A DNA stretch of 64,000 nt from NCBI RefSeq assembly GCF_024347475.1, contig NZ_AP025489.1, positions 186,001 through 250,000 on the forward strand, read 5' to 3'. Within the stretch, counting starts at the first letter, position 1; the number at the start of each line of letters is the position of its first letter. The translations under genes were made by a program, and so were the position numbers. This document shows, one piece after another, positions 37,041 to 45,963 of the stretch. The notes beneath the pieces are model-generated. The model worked only from the letters and a program-made list of their open reading frames with translations. It was not told the DNA's origin and made no database searches. The stretch is from Vibrio fortis (GTDB lineage: Bacteria > Pseudomonadota > Gammaproteobacteria > Enterobacterales > Vibrionaceae).

Positions 37041-38056
37041 GATTCACTTTCTCCGATATAGAAAATCTGAATACCGTTGCCGACATCTCGGAACTGTAGG
37101 CTAAAGTCTTTTTCAATTTGTACTGCATTCGCTAACAGGTCTTTTCTAAGATCGCTACGGAAGCTGTGGCTAACTTTTGAAGCTATAGACTGAATATAGC
37201 TATCTAGCGCCCACTCAAACTTCTTGTTATGAAGAAACTCAGCTTTATGTGTAGTTATGTACTTTAAAAATGAGCGGACTGATGGCTTGCTGTAGTTCGT
37301 CATTTTGTGTTGTTCGAGGCGGTAATAGTAGCCATGATCACGAATGGCCTGTAGCAGACGCATATCAGGAACCAAAAACACATGATTGGTTAAGTTCTTG
37401 GTTGTCTTACGACCGGTCTTGAATTTGCTACGATCACAATAGAAGCGGTAATCTTGTACAAATTCCAGTGGTTTTTTACCTACTACGTTTTGATCATCAT
37501 CGAGTTCATTGATCACTAGATGTGCAGTTGCCAATTGAGTGATTCTACGCTCAATTTGATCATAGTTAGCTCTTGTAGTTGCCATTCCCATTCGCGTAGC
37601 CAATTCATACATACTCATCGAGAGAACTGTTGCGTCTCGATCAATAAATGAATCAAAGCCATCCTCCTGTGTATCCGATACATCGCCATCGGTAATTGTT
37701 TGATATACCTGTGACCAGGTCAGCCGAGCACCTGCTTCATAAGAAGAATCATCCAATTGGATGGTTTGTGCGTAGGCCAACATTGTTTCTAAGATATCGC
37801 GGTGAGGTTGCAGTAAATAGTCAACATGAAGATCAACTCTAAAATTTTTACCGTAGCTATTGATGTTCACACTTTCTAATGGATAGTTAAGATCCGTACC
37901 ACCATTCTGCGCAATCTCAACCAACTTAGACTGCATAGTTGATGTTAACCGAGATGCGGGATGAAAAATCGTTGCTCTAGAAAACAAAATGGATGAGATG
38001 AATCGATTCTTTCGATCTTCTTCATTAATAACGGTTAAGCTGGATGATGAAGTCAT
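37037..38056 (-). CDS. Putative iteron-binding replication initiator
   Basis: About 339 residues. I do not recognise a named Pfam family with certainty. Features are a central winged-helix-like region (LSMSMYELATRMGMATTRANYDQIERRI, spanning about 148-175) and a second one near the C-terminus (PSVRSFLKYITTHKAEFLH), the two-winged-helix layout of RepC/Rep_3/TrfA initiators. It is transcribed away from an adjacent iteron array and coupled to a RepA-like helicase, which is the main argument for an initiator. I prefer the ATG at 38056 with AGGT upstream over that at 38062. Confidence 0.65.
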   Translation of the reverse strand: MTSSSSLTVINEEDRKNRFISSILFSRATIFHPASRLTSTMQSKLVEIAQNGGTDLNYPLESVNINSYGKNFRVDLHVDYLLQPHRDILETMLAYAQTIQLDDSSYEAGARLTWSQVYQTITDGDVSDTQEDGFDSFIDRDATVLSMSMYELATRMGMATTRANYDQIERRITQLATAHLVINELDDDQNVVGKKPLEFVQDYRFYCDRSKFKTGRKTTKNLTNHVFLVPDMRLLQAIRDHGYYYRLEQHKMTNYSKPSVRSFLKYITTHKAEFLHNKKFEWALDSYIQSIASKVSHSFRSDLRKDLLANAVQIEKDFSLQFRDVGNGIQIFYIGESES

Positions 38057-38118
38057 GATCATTACCTATGGATACGATTTTATCAGTCTAACAGAGATCT
38101 TCGATTAACTCATTAACT

Positions 38119-38471
38119 TCGGTAAATATCCATATCAAATCGGTAAATGTTGATAGTAGATCACAATAACCACCTATAAACATCGGCAGATGTTTAGTTA
38201 CTTCGGTAAATGTTTAGTTCTTATAGGTTGATCTTTATTTACCGATCTCTTCCCTTATGATGCGTGTTGTGGTTACTTTATAGGCTTGGATCGCTTGATG
38301 ATCATTGACCTTTAGCAAATTAAGATCTTGATTCATGTGCGATCGGTTAATGTTGATATTAAAACAATCGGGATCGGCAAATGTTTATATGCTAGATCGT
38401 CTAATGTTATTAAATTTTCGGTAAATATTTATATCTAATCGGCTAATATCTACGTTTAATCGGTAAATGTC
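38119..38471. repeat. Iteron array, probable replication origin
   Basis: At least ten direct copies of a motif near TCGGTAAATGTT begin at 38119, 38140, 38183, 38203, 38343, 38374, 38397, 38418, 38439 and 38460. Successive spacings are often 20-21 bases, two helical turns. One inverted copy ends at 38245. The two groups are separated by about 130 bases. About eleven GATC sites fall in this 400-base stretch, three of them fused to iterons (GATCGG or GATCGT), so Dam methylation may matter. The region is strongly AT-rich. It lies directly before the initiator start. Confidence 0.85.
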
Positions 38472-38484
38472 GTTACTTAAAGCG

Positions 38485-38652
38485 TTACACTAAGAAACTA
38501 GAACCTTTAGGATCTAGTTTCAAAACAATACCAACTTCACTTAGGTTCTGTCGGTGACTCAAAATCTCATCACAAAACTCAAGAGAGTTTTGCAATGAGC
38601 TGTTGAGTTTATCGACAAACTTCAGTTGTTTAACACTCTTTTTGTTCATCAT
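38485..38652 (-). CDS. Possible small basic protein next to the origin
   Basis: A 55-residue frame (MMNKKSVKQLKFVDKL at the start) with many Lys, Asn and Ser and no recognised domain. It runs toward the iterons on the same strand as rep. A longer TTG start at 38688 is possible; AAAGAAC before the ATG pair is only a weak ribosome-binding site. A copy-control or origin-associated role is pure speculation from position. It may be a chance frame. Confidence 0.35.
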   Translation of the reverse strand: MMNKKSVKQLKFVDKLNSSLQNSLEFCDEILSHRQNLSEVGIVLKLDPKGSSFLV

Positions 38653-38905
38653 TTGTTCTTTTTGAGATCGGCGGTATTTTTCTTTCAATGAACGAAATTA
38701 AATTCATTGTGTAAGATCGTTAAATGTCATTATCTCTATGTCGTTAGATATAAACATTTAACGAAGTAGATTGATCTGAGGAAGATTTACTGTAGGTTTT
38801 ATGGTGTTTTGATCTTAATGTTCAGATCATGGTGATATGTGTTATATCAATATTGATTGATCATCAGTAGTCAAAGAAATACGTAGTTTAGTATGTTAAT
38901 TTTTT

Positions 38906-38930
38906 GTCAATGTTCAGGCTGAACATTAAC
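38906..38930 (+). repeat. parS-like 25-bp palindrome, copy 1
   Basis: Core TTCAGGCTGAA flanked by GTCAATG and CATTAAC, with one mismatch to the perfect dyad. A T-run precedes it, as at copies 2 and 3. It is the copy closest to the iterons. Confidence 0.75.
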
Positions 38931-39147
38931 CGATTATTGATGATATTGTGTTCAGTATAATGGTCATAATATAGATGTTCTTGATGAGTTTTAGTTTGTT
39001 GTTTTTAATAAACAATATCCGTCACAACTAATTAGTGTATTGTTCTTTCTGTATTCGTAACTATATAAAGATAGAATGAATACTAGGTTACACCGTAATA
39101 CTTGCACTGTGATGAGATATCAAGCGCATTCACTTATTGTTATTAAA

Positions 39148-39172
39148 TCTAATGTTTAGTTTGAACATTGAC
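39148..39172 (+). repeat. Degenerate parS-like palindrome
   Basis: AATGTTTAGTTTGAACATTGAC matches the right arm of the other copies completely and the left arm with one change, plus two changes at the centre. It could be a decayed or low-affinity site. Confidence 0.45.
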
Positions 39173-39208
39173 ATTAGTCTTGTCGATGTCGCTTTGTTAT
39201 AGATGAAT

Positions 39209-39245
39209 AAAAGCCAGCTTAAGTTACTCACTTAGCTGGCTTTTT
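39209..39245 (-). terminator. Terminator after the peroxiredoxin gene
   Basis: A stem of AAAAGCCAGCT with AGCTGGCTTTT around a 14-base loop, T-rich on both sides, 16 bases beyond the peroxiredoxin stop. Confidence 0.7.
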
Positions 39246-39260
39246 AATTTCAATTCTAGA

Positions 39261-39800
39261 TTAATAATCTAGTGTGCCACGAATTGGGTAATGGTTATTA
39301 GGATCTCGTATCCAAGCTAAACCGCGCGTTAATGCTCCTAGTTCTGGACGCACAAAAGGATTATTTGAAATATCAACGACGTGTAACTCCCCTTTCTCAT
39401 TAACGATGAATAATCCTGGCTCTGCAAAGTTATGATCGGTTTCTTGTTCTGAGCGTGGAAGCGAAATGTAGACGCCTAGCGTTTTCATTTGTTCTTCGGT
39501 GAGTCCGTAAGCGATTGGGAAAGAGATATCGAGTTTCTCTAATTGCTCTTGTGCTTGATGTTTTGCGTCTGCAGAGACTGCAAGAATATCAACACCTGCG
39601 TCGTTGAAGGCTTGCTTGTAGTTTTCAATCTCATTGAGGTATTTGGTACATAATGGACAGTGCTTACCTCTATAGACAAACACAGCTTGCCATGTCATTC
39701 CTGACTTTGGTTCACCTAAGGTGACATTTGTTCCGTCTAGTAAAGTAGCATTAATAGTAGGAAACGAATCCCCTGCTTTGAGTTTATTTGATTGCCCCAT
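39261..39800 (-). CDS. Peroxiredoxin-like thioredoxin-fold protein (AhpC/TSA)
   Basis: 179 residues. The peroxidatic Cys region is VYRGKHCPLCTKYLNEIE (about 48-65), a CPLC motif as in bacterioferritin-comigratory-type and redoxin-domain proteins. DILAVSADAKHQAQEQL and the late RPELGALTRGLAWI follow the redoxin-family pattern found in marine bacteria. It should reduce hydroperoxides in the cytoplasm. It stands alone on the minus strand, and a parS-like copy lies about 125 bases upstream of its start. Reductant and substrate are not evident. Confidence 0.82.
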   Translation of the reverse strand: MGQSNKLKAGDSFPTINATLLDGTNVTLGEPKSGMTWQAVFVYRGKHCPLCTKYLNEIENYKQAFNDAGVDILAVSADAKHQAQEQLEKLDISFPIAYGLTEEQMKTLGVYISLPRSEQETDHNFAEPGLFIVNEKGELHVVDISNNPFVRPELGALTRGLAWIRDPNNHYPIRGTLDY

Positions 39801-39925
39801 TTGGTTCCCTTTTTATCGAACTTGAATTCTTAAACCACTTCAAATATAGAAGTGATTCCCTTTAGCGACAAGCAGTTACCATTTAGTAACCTACCCCACC
39901 CATCACCCACATGAGGCGTTTTTTT

Positions 39926-39950
39926 GTCAATGTTCAGGCTGAACACTGAC
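39926..39950 (+). repeat. parS-like 25-bp palindrome, copy 2
   Basis: Same core and left arm as copy 1, right arm CACTGAC with one change. Located in the 280-base gap between the divergent peroxiredoxin and nnr genes. Confidence 0.75.
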
Positions 39951-40081
39951 AGGTTTGATCGTCGTTTCGCTGCACAAATTGTTTTTGTACAGATGTTGCT
40001 CGATAGGCCACATCAAATCACTAAACAATGTTATATGCTTTTAGTTAAACAGAACTAATCAATTAGTCTTCGAGGTCCCTA

Positions 40082-41581
40082 ATGTTTACAAGCTTGGTAA
40101 CATCAGAACTCCCTGAAGAGCTGTATTTATCTGATACGGTAAGACAGGGAGAGAAACGAGTCGCAGACCTTCTTGGTATATCGATGTATGAATTGATGGA
40201 GCGAGCTGGAGAGTCGGTATTTTCTGTCATTCAGCAAAGGTATGAACATTGTCGTCATATTCTGGTGGTTACTGGAACGGGTAACAATGGCGGTGATGGC
40301 TATGTTGTTGCAAGACTAGCATTGGCGTCAGGATACAAAGTGACCTTATGGCAAGTTGGTTCATCTCAAAAGATAAGTGGAGATGCGAGGTCTGCAGAGC
40401 AACTCTTTCGATCTGCTGGCGGTAAAGTGTACGAACCAAACTTTGAACTAGACGATAGTATCGATCTCATTGTTGATGGAATTTTGGGGACTGGGCTAAC
40501 TGGCAAACTGAGGGAGTATGCTGAGTCTGTCATCACCACATTAAACAAGTCTAGCTGCCCTATCATCTCAATCGATGTTCCATCAGGGCTAGATAGCGAT
40601 ACCGGTAGACAGCTTGGAACGACGGTTAAGGCAAATGCGACTGTCACCTTTATTGCCCTCAAAAGAGGCTTAGTTACTGCTCAAGCTCGAAGTCATGTTG
40701 GGGAGTTGCTGTTTGCAGGGCTAAGTGTAGATAGAGCCTTTGCTGATCATAATGCACCAAATGCTTTGCTCACGAGTGCAAGATGGCGAGATAGGTTGAA
40801 AGCTGGAGCACAAGACTCACATAAAGGTAGCCACGGGCGTCTATTGGTTGTTGGCGGCGGTGACGGCATGAGTGGTGCTGCGTATCTCGCCGCTGCAGCT
40901 TCGTTGCGTTCCGGGACGGGGTTGCTGGCCTCTATTGTTTATCAATCTAGCTGTTTCCCTATGCGTTCTTTGTTACCTGAAGCTATGGTGTCAGATGTTG
41001 AGCAATTATCAGAAAGACTAGATTGGTGCACAAGTATCTGTTTGGGTGTGGGTTTAAGTCGACTTGATTGGGGCAAACATGCTTATGATGAGGTGATGAG
41101 TCGAGCTTACAACGTACCTAAAGTGATAGATGCGGATGGCTTGTATTGGTTAGCTCAAGATAACCTAGATGCCCGCATGATAGCAAATACTGTTATTACG
41201 CCCCACCCTGGTGAAGCCGCGATGTTGCTCAATTGCAGTGTCAAAGACGTTGAAACCGATCGTTATCTTTCAGTTGAGAAGCTATGTCAAAAGTATCAAT
41301 GTGTCACTGTGCTCAAGGGAGCGGGAACCTTAATTAGTGATGGTAAAAAAACGGTAGTATGTCACGCAGGTAATGCTGGAATGGCGACTGGTGGGATGGG
41401 TGACGTACTTGCCGGTGTTATCTCGTCACTACTGGCACAAGGTTATAAACCTATTGATGCAGCAATATTAGGTAGCGTTATTCACAGCATGGCTGCTGAC
41501 CACAATGCCAGTAAGTATGGACAAGTAGGTATGATGGCATCTGATGTATTAGATTCTCTTCGTCATATCATTAACTGTTGA
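40082..41581 (+). CDS. nnr: Bifunctional NAD(P)HX epimerase/dehydratase
   Basis: 499 residues, the full fused form. The N-terminal YjeF_N epimerase domain (1 to about 220) has TGTGNNGGDGYVVARL and DVPSGLDSDTG. The C-terminal ADP/ATP-dependent dehydratase domain (about 235-495) has VVGGGDGMSGAAYLAA, VITPHPGEAAMLL and the kinase-like GMGDVLAGV. It repairs hydrated NADH and NADPH. This is normally a single-copy chromosomal housekeeping gene, so a copy next to a plasmid-type origin is either an extra copy or a hint that this replicon is chromid-like. Confidence 0.93.
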   Translation: MFTSLVTSELPEELYLSDTVRQGEKRVADLLGISMYELMERAGESVFSVIQQRYEHCRHILVVTGTGNNGGDGYVVARLALASGYKVTLWQVGSSQKISGDARSAEQLFRSAGGKVYEPNFELDDSIDLIVDGILGTGLTGKLREYAESVITTLNKSSCPIISIDVPSGLDSDTGRQLGTTVKANATVTFIALKRGLVTAQARSHVGELLFAGLSVDRAFADHNAPNALLTSARWRDRLKAGAQDSHKGSHGRLLVVGGGDGMSGAAYLAAAASLRSGTGLLASIVYQSSCFPMRSLLPEAMVSDVEQLSERLDWCTSICLGVGLSRLDWGKHAYDEVMSRAYNVPKVIDADGLYWLAQDNLDARMIANTVITPHPGEAAMLLNCSVKDVETDRYLSVEKLCQKYQCVTVLKGAGTLISDGKKTVVCHAGNAGMATGGMGDVLAGVISSLLAQGYKPIDAAILGSVIHSMAADHNASKYGQVGMMASDVLDSLRHIINC

Positions 41582-41619
41582 GATGGATAATCTTGAGCGG
41601 CTATTTTGTCTCGCTTTTT

Positions 41620-41644
41620 GTCAATGTTCAGGCTGAACATTGAC
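41620..41644 (+). repeat. parS-like 25-bp palindrome, copy 3
   Basis: The most perfect copy: GTCAATG-TTCAGGCTGAA-CATTGAC, 12-bp arms around a single central base. It lies 39 bases after the nnr stop in the gap before the convergent SDR gene. Confidence 0.78.
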
Positions 41645-41748
41645 AAAATTAAACCGCAATTTATTGTCGAAAGTTGCTCTCTAATTGAAGTTCGAAACAG
41701 TCGATGTATATAAACTCACTCCGATTCAAGAGTTTGATTTTTGCTTGT

Positions 41749-42717
41749 CTAATGTGTGGTGACACTAGGAGAACTCAGATCCCAAGTGAAAGATGTCGCT
41801 TTCTCTGAAAGTGTCCAGAGTCTTGCTGCCATCTCTTCATCCAGTGCAATTCTATCAAGGTCATTCACGTCTACTGGGCCAACTGTGTCAGCGCGTTTAG
41901 TTGGGCCATATAAAGTTTCTGTCGTTAATCCATCTTGTGTCGCACATAGTAACTGGGGCCACGCGCCTTTCTCAGCTGATTGAGCTATAACTCTCGACAT
42001 GACGGCCCATAACACTTTGTTGAATGTACTCGCAGTGTCCTTTAATAAGTTGGTTCTGGAGGCTCCGGGATGACATACATGAACTTGTACCGGTTTGCTC
42101 GCACGTTGAAGACGGCGCTGTAGCTCGTAAGCAAACATTACTTGAGCGAGCTTGCTTTGAGCGTACGAGTCCCATGCTGTGTATCTATCGTTGAAGTCAA
42201 TGTCTTCAAATTGAATGCGTTTCTTACCCATTTTATATGCGGTACTCCCAACAACGACGATTCGCCCGTTACTTTCTTCTAAACGTTGATATAGCAATCC
42301 GCACAGTAAGAAATGACCGTAATGGTTAACGCCTAGTTGGCTTTCGTATCCATCACTAGTGAACTCTTGCTTTGCGACTTGAGCTATGGCGCCATTACAG
42401 ATAAGTGCATCAATTTTCGCCGTTTTTTCAAGCAGTTCCGATGCGGCTGTTCTGACTGAAGTTAAGCTAGCAAGGTCCATCCGTATAAAGCTGACGTTGA
42501 TATTTTGGCCCAAGCTAGCTTTAAGATCAGCAATGGCTTGTAGTGACTTATCTCTATTTCGGTTCATCATTATGACTTGAGCGCCTTTTGATAGGAGTAC
42601 ATGTGACGCTTGAAAACCAGTTCCACTGTTTGCTCCAGTAATCACATAGGTTTTTCCTGAAAGAGAACCAATCTGATCGGGTGTCCAACCTTTGTTACCG
42701 AATTGCTTTGTTGTCAT
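41749..42717 (-). CDS. Short-chain dehydrogenase/reductase
   Basis: 322 residues, long SDR form similar to retinol-dehydrogenase/WW-oxidoreductase-like members. The nucleotide-binding motif is YVITGANSGTGFQA, followed by NHYGHFLLCGLL, the catalytic Ser in VVVGSTAYKMG and YxxxK in DSYAQSKLAQVMF. I use the ATG at 42717, which has GAGGT seven bases upstream, and not the in-frame start at 42786. It is divergent from an AraC gene that probably controls it. Substrate unknown. Confidence 0.87.
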   Translation of the reverse strand: MTTKQFGNKGWTPDQIGSLSGKTYVITGANSGTGFQASHVLLSKGAQVIMMNRNRDKSLQAIADLKASLGQNINVSFIRMDLASLTSVRTAASELLEKTAKIDALICNGAIAQVAKQEFTSDGYESQLGVNHYGHFLLCGLLYQRLEESNGRIVVVGSTAYKMGKKRIQFEDIDFNDRYTAWDSYAQSKLAQVMFAYELQRRLQRASKPVQVHVCHPGASRTNLLKDTASTFNKVLWAVMSRVIAQSAEKGAWPQLLCATQDGLTTETLYGPTKRADTVGPVDVNDLDRIALDEEMAARLWTLSEKATSFTWDLSSPSVTTH

Positions 42718-42903
42718 TATCGTAACCTCATTCTGCATATGAAAATGTGTTGAGACTAGAGCACTTAAGGTTAAACGTGCGTGCACTGTCGATGATAGTA
42801 TTTCTGGATGAAATGAACTATAACTCTCAGTGAGTGTGAATTGTACGCGGATTGATCTCTAAAAATTGCCTATTTATATCGTTGTGGTGTTAAGGAAGAA
42901 AAG

Positions 42904-43794
42904 ATGAAGCAAAATCTAAAAGATTGGGTTGCCAATCGACTGACAACAGATGGCATGATTGAAAGCAGAATTAATGGGGTGCATTTATTCAAAGTAACGA
43001 ACGCAGTACCTTGTGCACCGGCGATTTATGACCCAGCTTTGATTGTTATATTGAATGGAAAAAAGGAAGCGATACTAGAAGGTGACCGATATGTTTACGA
43101 CAGCAAACAGTACATGTGTTGCGTCGCTTCACTTCCGGTAGAAGCCGGTACGCCAGAAGCATCAGTAGATGATCCCTTAATCGGAGTTTATGTCTCTCTT
43201 GATACCAAGGTTATGAAAGAACTGACTATTGAAATGGAAGAGACAAAAGGGTGTGAATCTGGTTTTCAATCATCTATTAACCCACAGAGCCTAATGCTTT
43301 CAGACTGGGATGAAGAATTTACGGATGCATTATATCGCCTTGTAACCATAAGTGACAATGTCACTGATTCTGTGGTGTTAGGGGAAGGTCGCTTACGAGA
43401 GCTTTATTATGCGGTGTTAAAAGGAGACTGTGGCCCTTCAGTGAGGAAAGCGTTCAGTGTAGGTAATGGTATCGCGCGAGCTATTGAGCACTTATCGATG
43501 AACCTGGAGAAAAACGTTTCGATTGATGAACTGGCATCGTTAGTTGGGATGAGTAGGGCAGTGTTGCATCGTAAGTTTAAGCAGGCAACAAACATGTCTC
43601 CCATTCAGTTCATGAAATCGATGCGCCTCAATAGTGCTGCAATGAAAATTGCGAAGGGCACAAATGTCAGCGAGGCTGCTATGGAAGTAGGTTACGTGAG
43701 TTCATCTCAGTTTAGCCGAGAGTTCAAACGTCTATATGGGCAATCACCGAAGCAGTGGGTTCAAGCAAAAGGGTTGGTCAATAATATTGCATGA
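42904..43794 (+). CDS. AraC-family transcriptional regulator
   Basis: 296 residues. The N-terminal effector domain is of the AraC_N type (VPCAPAIYDPALIVILNGKK, about 35-54). Two C-terminal helix-turn-helices follow (SIDELASLVGMSRAVLHRKF and NVSEAAMEVGYVSSSQFSR) ending KRLYGQSPKQW. AraC_N regulators commonly sit divergent to short-chain or aldo-keto reductases and answer electrophiles or alcohols. The divergent SDR gene fits this. AAGGAAG precedes the ATG. Confidence 0.9.
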   Translation: MKQNLKDWVANRLTTDGMIESRINGVHLFKVTNAVPCAPAIYDPALIVILNGKKEAILEGDRYVYDSKQYMCCVASLPVEAGTPEASVDDPLIGVYVSLDTKVMKELTIEMEETKGCESGFQSSINPQSLMLSDWDEEFTDALYRLVTISDNVTDSVVLGEGRLRELYYAVLKGDCGPSVRKAFSVGNGIARAIEHLSMNLEKNVSIDELASLVGMSRAVLHRKFKQATNMSPIQFMKSMRLNSAAMKIAKGTNVSEAAMEVGYVSSSQFSREFKRLYGQSPKQWVQAKGLVNNIA

Positions 43795-43902
43795 TTTCTT
43801 GACAGTGAGTGAATGAGACAAATGGGCAAGTTTTAAAGAGTATGTCACCTAGCGTAAGAGTTCGCTCACCGCTAATCTTTATCATCTATTCGATAACGGT
43901 TA

Positions 43903-44607
43903 GTGATTATGAAAAAGCGTATTTTATGTATAGGAGTTTGTATGGCTGTGACTGCTGCATCATCTGCGAATGACATTAATAAAGAACTGTATGACTTGGA
44001 AGAAACAGTTACAGACAAAGAAGGAAATACTTATCGCACTGTTACTATCGGTGACCAGGTATGGCTAGCGGAAAACTTACGGAGCACCAAATTTCAAGAC
44101 GGCTCTGATATTAGGTCAGCGGTTATTCCAGAAGACGCCCCAGAAAACTTATTGAAGTACGGCAGGTTATATGACTGGCATGATGTCTCCGATCCTAGAA
44201 ATATTTGCCCAATAGGGTGGAGAGTTGCCAGCGATAAAGATTGGATGGCACTAGAAAAAGCGATTGGTATGCCAAATGAAGAACTTGGTGTAGAGGGCTG
44301 GCGAGGCGGGGAGAACAATCTAGGACTTCAGCTGAAAGAGTCCCAAGTTGATGGGCCATTTAAAAAAATTGATAAATCACAGCTCAACAAGCAGCGGTTT
44401 TTTGCTCGACCTGCCGGAGTAAAGTGGAATGGTTGGTACATCACACAAGGTGCGTACAGTGAGTTCTGGACTGGAAGTAGTGCGACGGAAAAGAAAGCGT
44501 ATATTCGCACCTTGGCGTACTCGTGGTGGAATGCACACAAAGGCGAAATAAGACGTGCCACGAGTTCCAAGGACTACATGTTTTCTGTACGGTGCGTGAA
44601 GATTTAG
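43903..44607 (+). CDS. Secreted FISUMP-domain protein
   Basis: 234 residues. A signal peptide (KKRILCIGVCMAVTAASSA) is followed by the Fibrobacter succinogenes major paralogous domain (FISUMP, TIGR02145): GNTYRTVTIGDQVWLAENLR, then GRLYDWHDV, ICPIGWRVASDKDWMALE and the terminal FSVRCVK. The domain is abundant in Bacteroidetes and Fibrobacter and related to C-type-lectin/formylglycine-enzyme-like folds. Its role is unknown, perhaps surface binding. A single small copy in a Vibrio suggests transfer. It is not obviously part of an operon. Confidence 0.8.
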   Translation: MIMKKRILCIGVCMAVTAASSANDINKELYDLEETVTDKEGNTYRTVTIGDQVWLAENLRSTKFQDGSDIRSAVIPEDAPENLLKYGRLYDWHDVSDPRNICPIGWRVASDKDWMALEKAIGMPNEELGVEGWRGGENNLGLQLKESQVDGPFKKIDKSQLNKQRFFARPAGVKWNGWYITQGAYSEFWTGSSATEKKAYIRTLAYSWWNAHKGEIRRATSSKDYMFSVRCVKI

Positions 44608-44715
44608 CGATATCAATGGGTATTTCGAAAGTGAGGGCGTGTCACGACTCTCATCGAAATCGTGAATAATCCTAAATGTTCGTGAGAATATTTATTACTG
44701 TAGGGGAGTAATAAC

Positions 44716-44740
44716 GACAATGTTCAGCCTGAACATTGAC
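44716..44740 (-). repeat. parS-like 25-bp palindrome, copy 4 (reverse orientation)
   Basis: Core TTCAGCCTGAA, the reverse complement of copies 1-3 at its single asymmetric base; arms GACAATG and CATTGAC. It lies in a 320-base gap (44608-44927) that otherwise shows only a small inverted repeat, ATTACT...AGTAAT, near 44695-44713. Confidence 0.75.
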
Positions 44741-44927
44741 AATTTTTAGTGCATTTTTGAGTTCTGCTTGTGATGGAACTTGTGTGAAATCGTACCTATT
44801 GGCTAAAGTCGTGATAAAGGGACAGTGTCACATTTTTGTTCGTATGTCTTTTGTTCCCGCTATTGTTGATATGGGTCTACGCTAAATAGTATGACTCATT
44901 AATATGAATGCTATCAAAGAGCTATAA

Positions 44928-45932
44928 ATGGACCCATTGACGCAAGGGATGCTGGGTGCAGCATTGGCATTGTCAGTAAGCAAAAGAAAGAACTTAAGGG
45001 CAGTGGCAATACTAGGCGGGATATCTGGTATGGCACCTGACCTAGATGTACTGATCAGATCGAGCCACGACCCTCTGTTATTCTTGGAGTATCACCGACA
45101 GTTTACTCACTCTTTGTTGTTCATACCTTTCGGTAGCCTCTTCTGCGCTCTGGTTCTGTATAACATTTTTGCTCAAAGAAACGCTCTAACTCTCCTTCAA
45201 ACATGGTTCTACTGTGCATTGGGTTACAGCACTCATGGTGTACTGGACGCTTGCACCAGTTATGGGACGCAGTTGCTCTGGCCAATATCCAATGAGCGTA
45301 TTTCCTTAAACGTTATTTCTGTTATCGACCCTATGTTTACGCTTCCTTTGATGGTGCTGGTTATTGGTGCCTTTTGGAGGTTTAAGCCCAAGCTCGCTCG
45401 CATTGCTATGAGTTGGGCGCTTGTTTATCTGACCATCGGTGCGGTTCAAAAACAGAGAGCGGAAACCATTGGGTGGGAGATAGCACTTAAACGGCAACAT
45501 ACACCGGTAATGTTGGAAGTAAAACCAACCTTAGCGAATATGCTTCTTTGGAAAGTGGTTTATGAATTCGATAACTCTTACTTTGTTGATGCAGTCAGGG
45601 TTGGAGTTCATGTCAAAACTTATCCTGGCGAATCTGCTGCTAAGCTTGACGTTGTTACTGATTTGCCGTGGGTAGCCGAAGAAAGTCAGCAGATGGCAGA
45701 CATTGACCGATTTTCTCGGTTCTCTAGTGGCTTTCTTGCGTTAGACCTATACGACCAGCAACGGATTATCGATGTGCGATATTCTATGGTGCCGAATAAA
45801 ATCGATGCACTCTGGAGTATTGAGTTATCTCCAGATGCCAATTTCAGTGACCATGTTAAATACGTGGTAGACAGGGAAGCACCACCTGAGTCGAGAGACG
45901 CCTTTATCAGCATGCTCTTGGGACGAGATTAG
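44928..45932 (+). CDS. YdjM/DUF457-family membrane protein (predicted metal-dependent hydrolase)
   Basis: 334 residues. The N-terminus MDPLTQGMLGAALALS and the metal-ligand pattern APDLD...HRQFTHSLLF (about 39-68) define PF04307 (YdjM/DUF457), with four or five membrane segments in the first 175 residues. A soluble C-terminal domain of about 150 residues follows. The true activity of the family is unknown; a role in phospholipid or stress responses has been suggested. It is a single gene on the plus strand, convergent with the flavin reductase gene. Confidence 0.8.
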   Translation: MDPLTQGMLGAALALSVSKRKNLRAVAILGGISGMAPDLDVLIRSSHDPLLFLEYHRQFTHSLLFIPFGSLFCALVLYNIFAQRNALTLLQTWFYCALGYSTHGVLDACTSYGTQLLWPISNERISLNVISVIDPMFTLPLMVLVIGAFWRFKPKLARIAMSWALVYLTIGAVQKQRAETIGWEIALKRQHTPVMLEVKPTLANMLLWKVVYEFDNSYFVDAVRVGVHVKTYPGESAAKLDVVTDLPWVAEESQQMADIDRFSRFSSGFLALDLYDQQRIIDVRYSMVPNKIDALWSIELSPDANFSDHVKYVVDREAPPESRDAFISMLLGRD

Positions 45933-45963
45933 ATATCCAGAAAGAAGCTTGGTGATAGGTTAA

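Larger units (their letters stand above)
38690..39208. other. AT-rich gene-free region beside the origin
   Basis: About 500 bases without a supported gene. It contains an isolated iteron-like element in each direction (near 38719 and 38753), a full 25-bp parS-like palindrome (38906-38930) and a degenerate one (39148-39172). The stretch before 39208 is poor in any other recognisable signal. Confidence 0.6.

Noticed and set aside
38101..38471. The GATC-rich array as an RctB-type chromosome 2 origin
   Set aside because: The repeats are not the RctB 12-mers, and the adjacent initiator is about 339 residues, not about 650; only the Dam-site richness is similar.
38600..38615. A DnaA box near the iterons (TTATCGACA)
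   Set aside because: It has one mismatch to TTATCCACA and lies inside a possible coding frame; a single imperfect match in AT-rich DNA is not enough.
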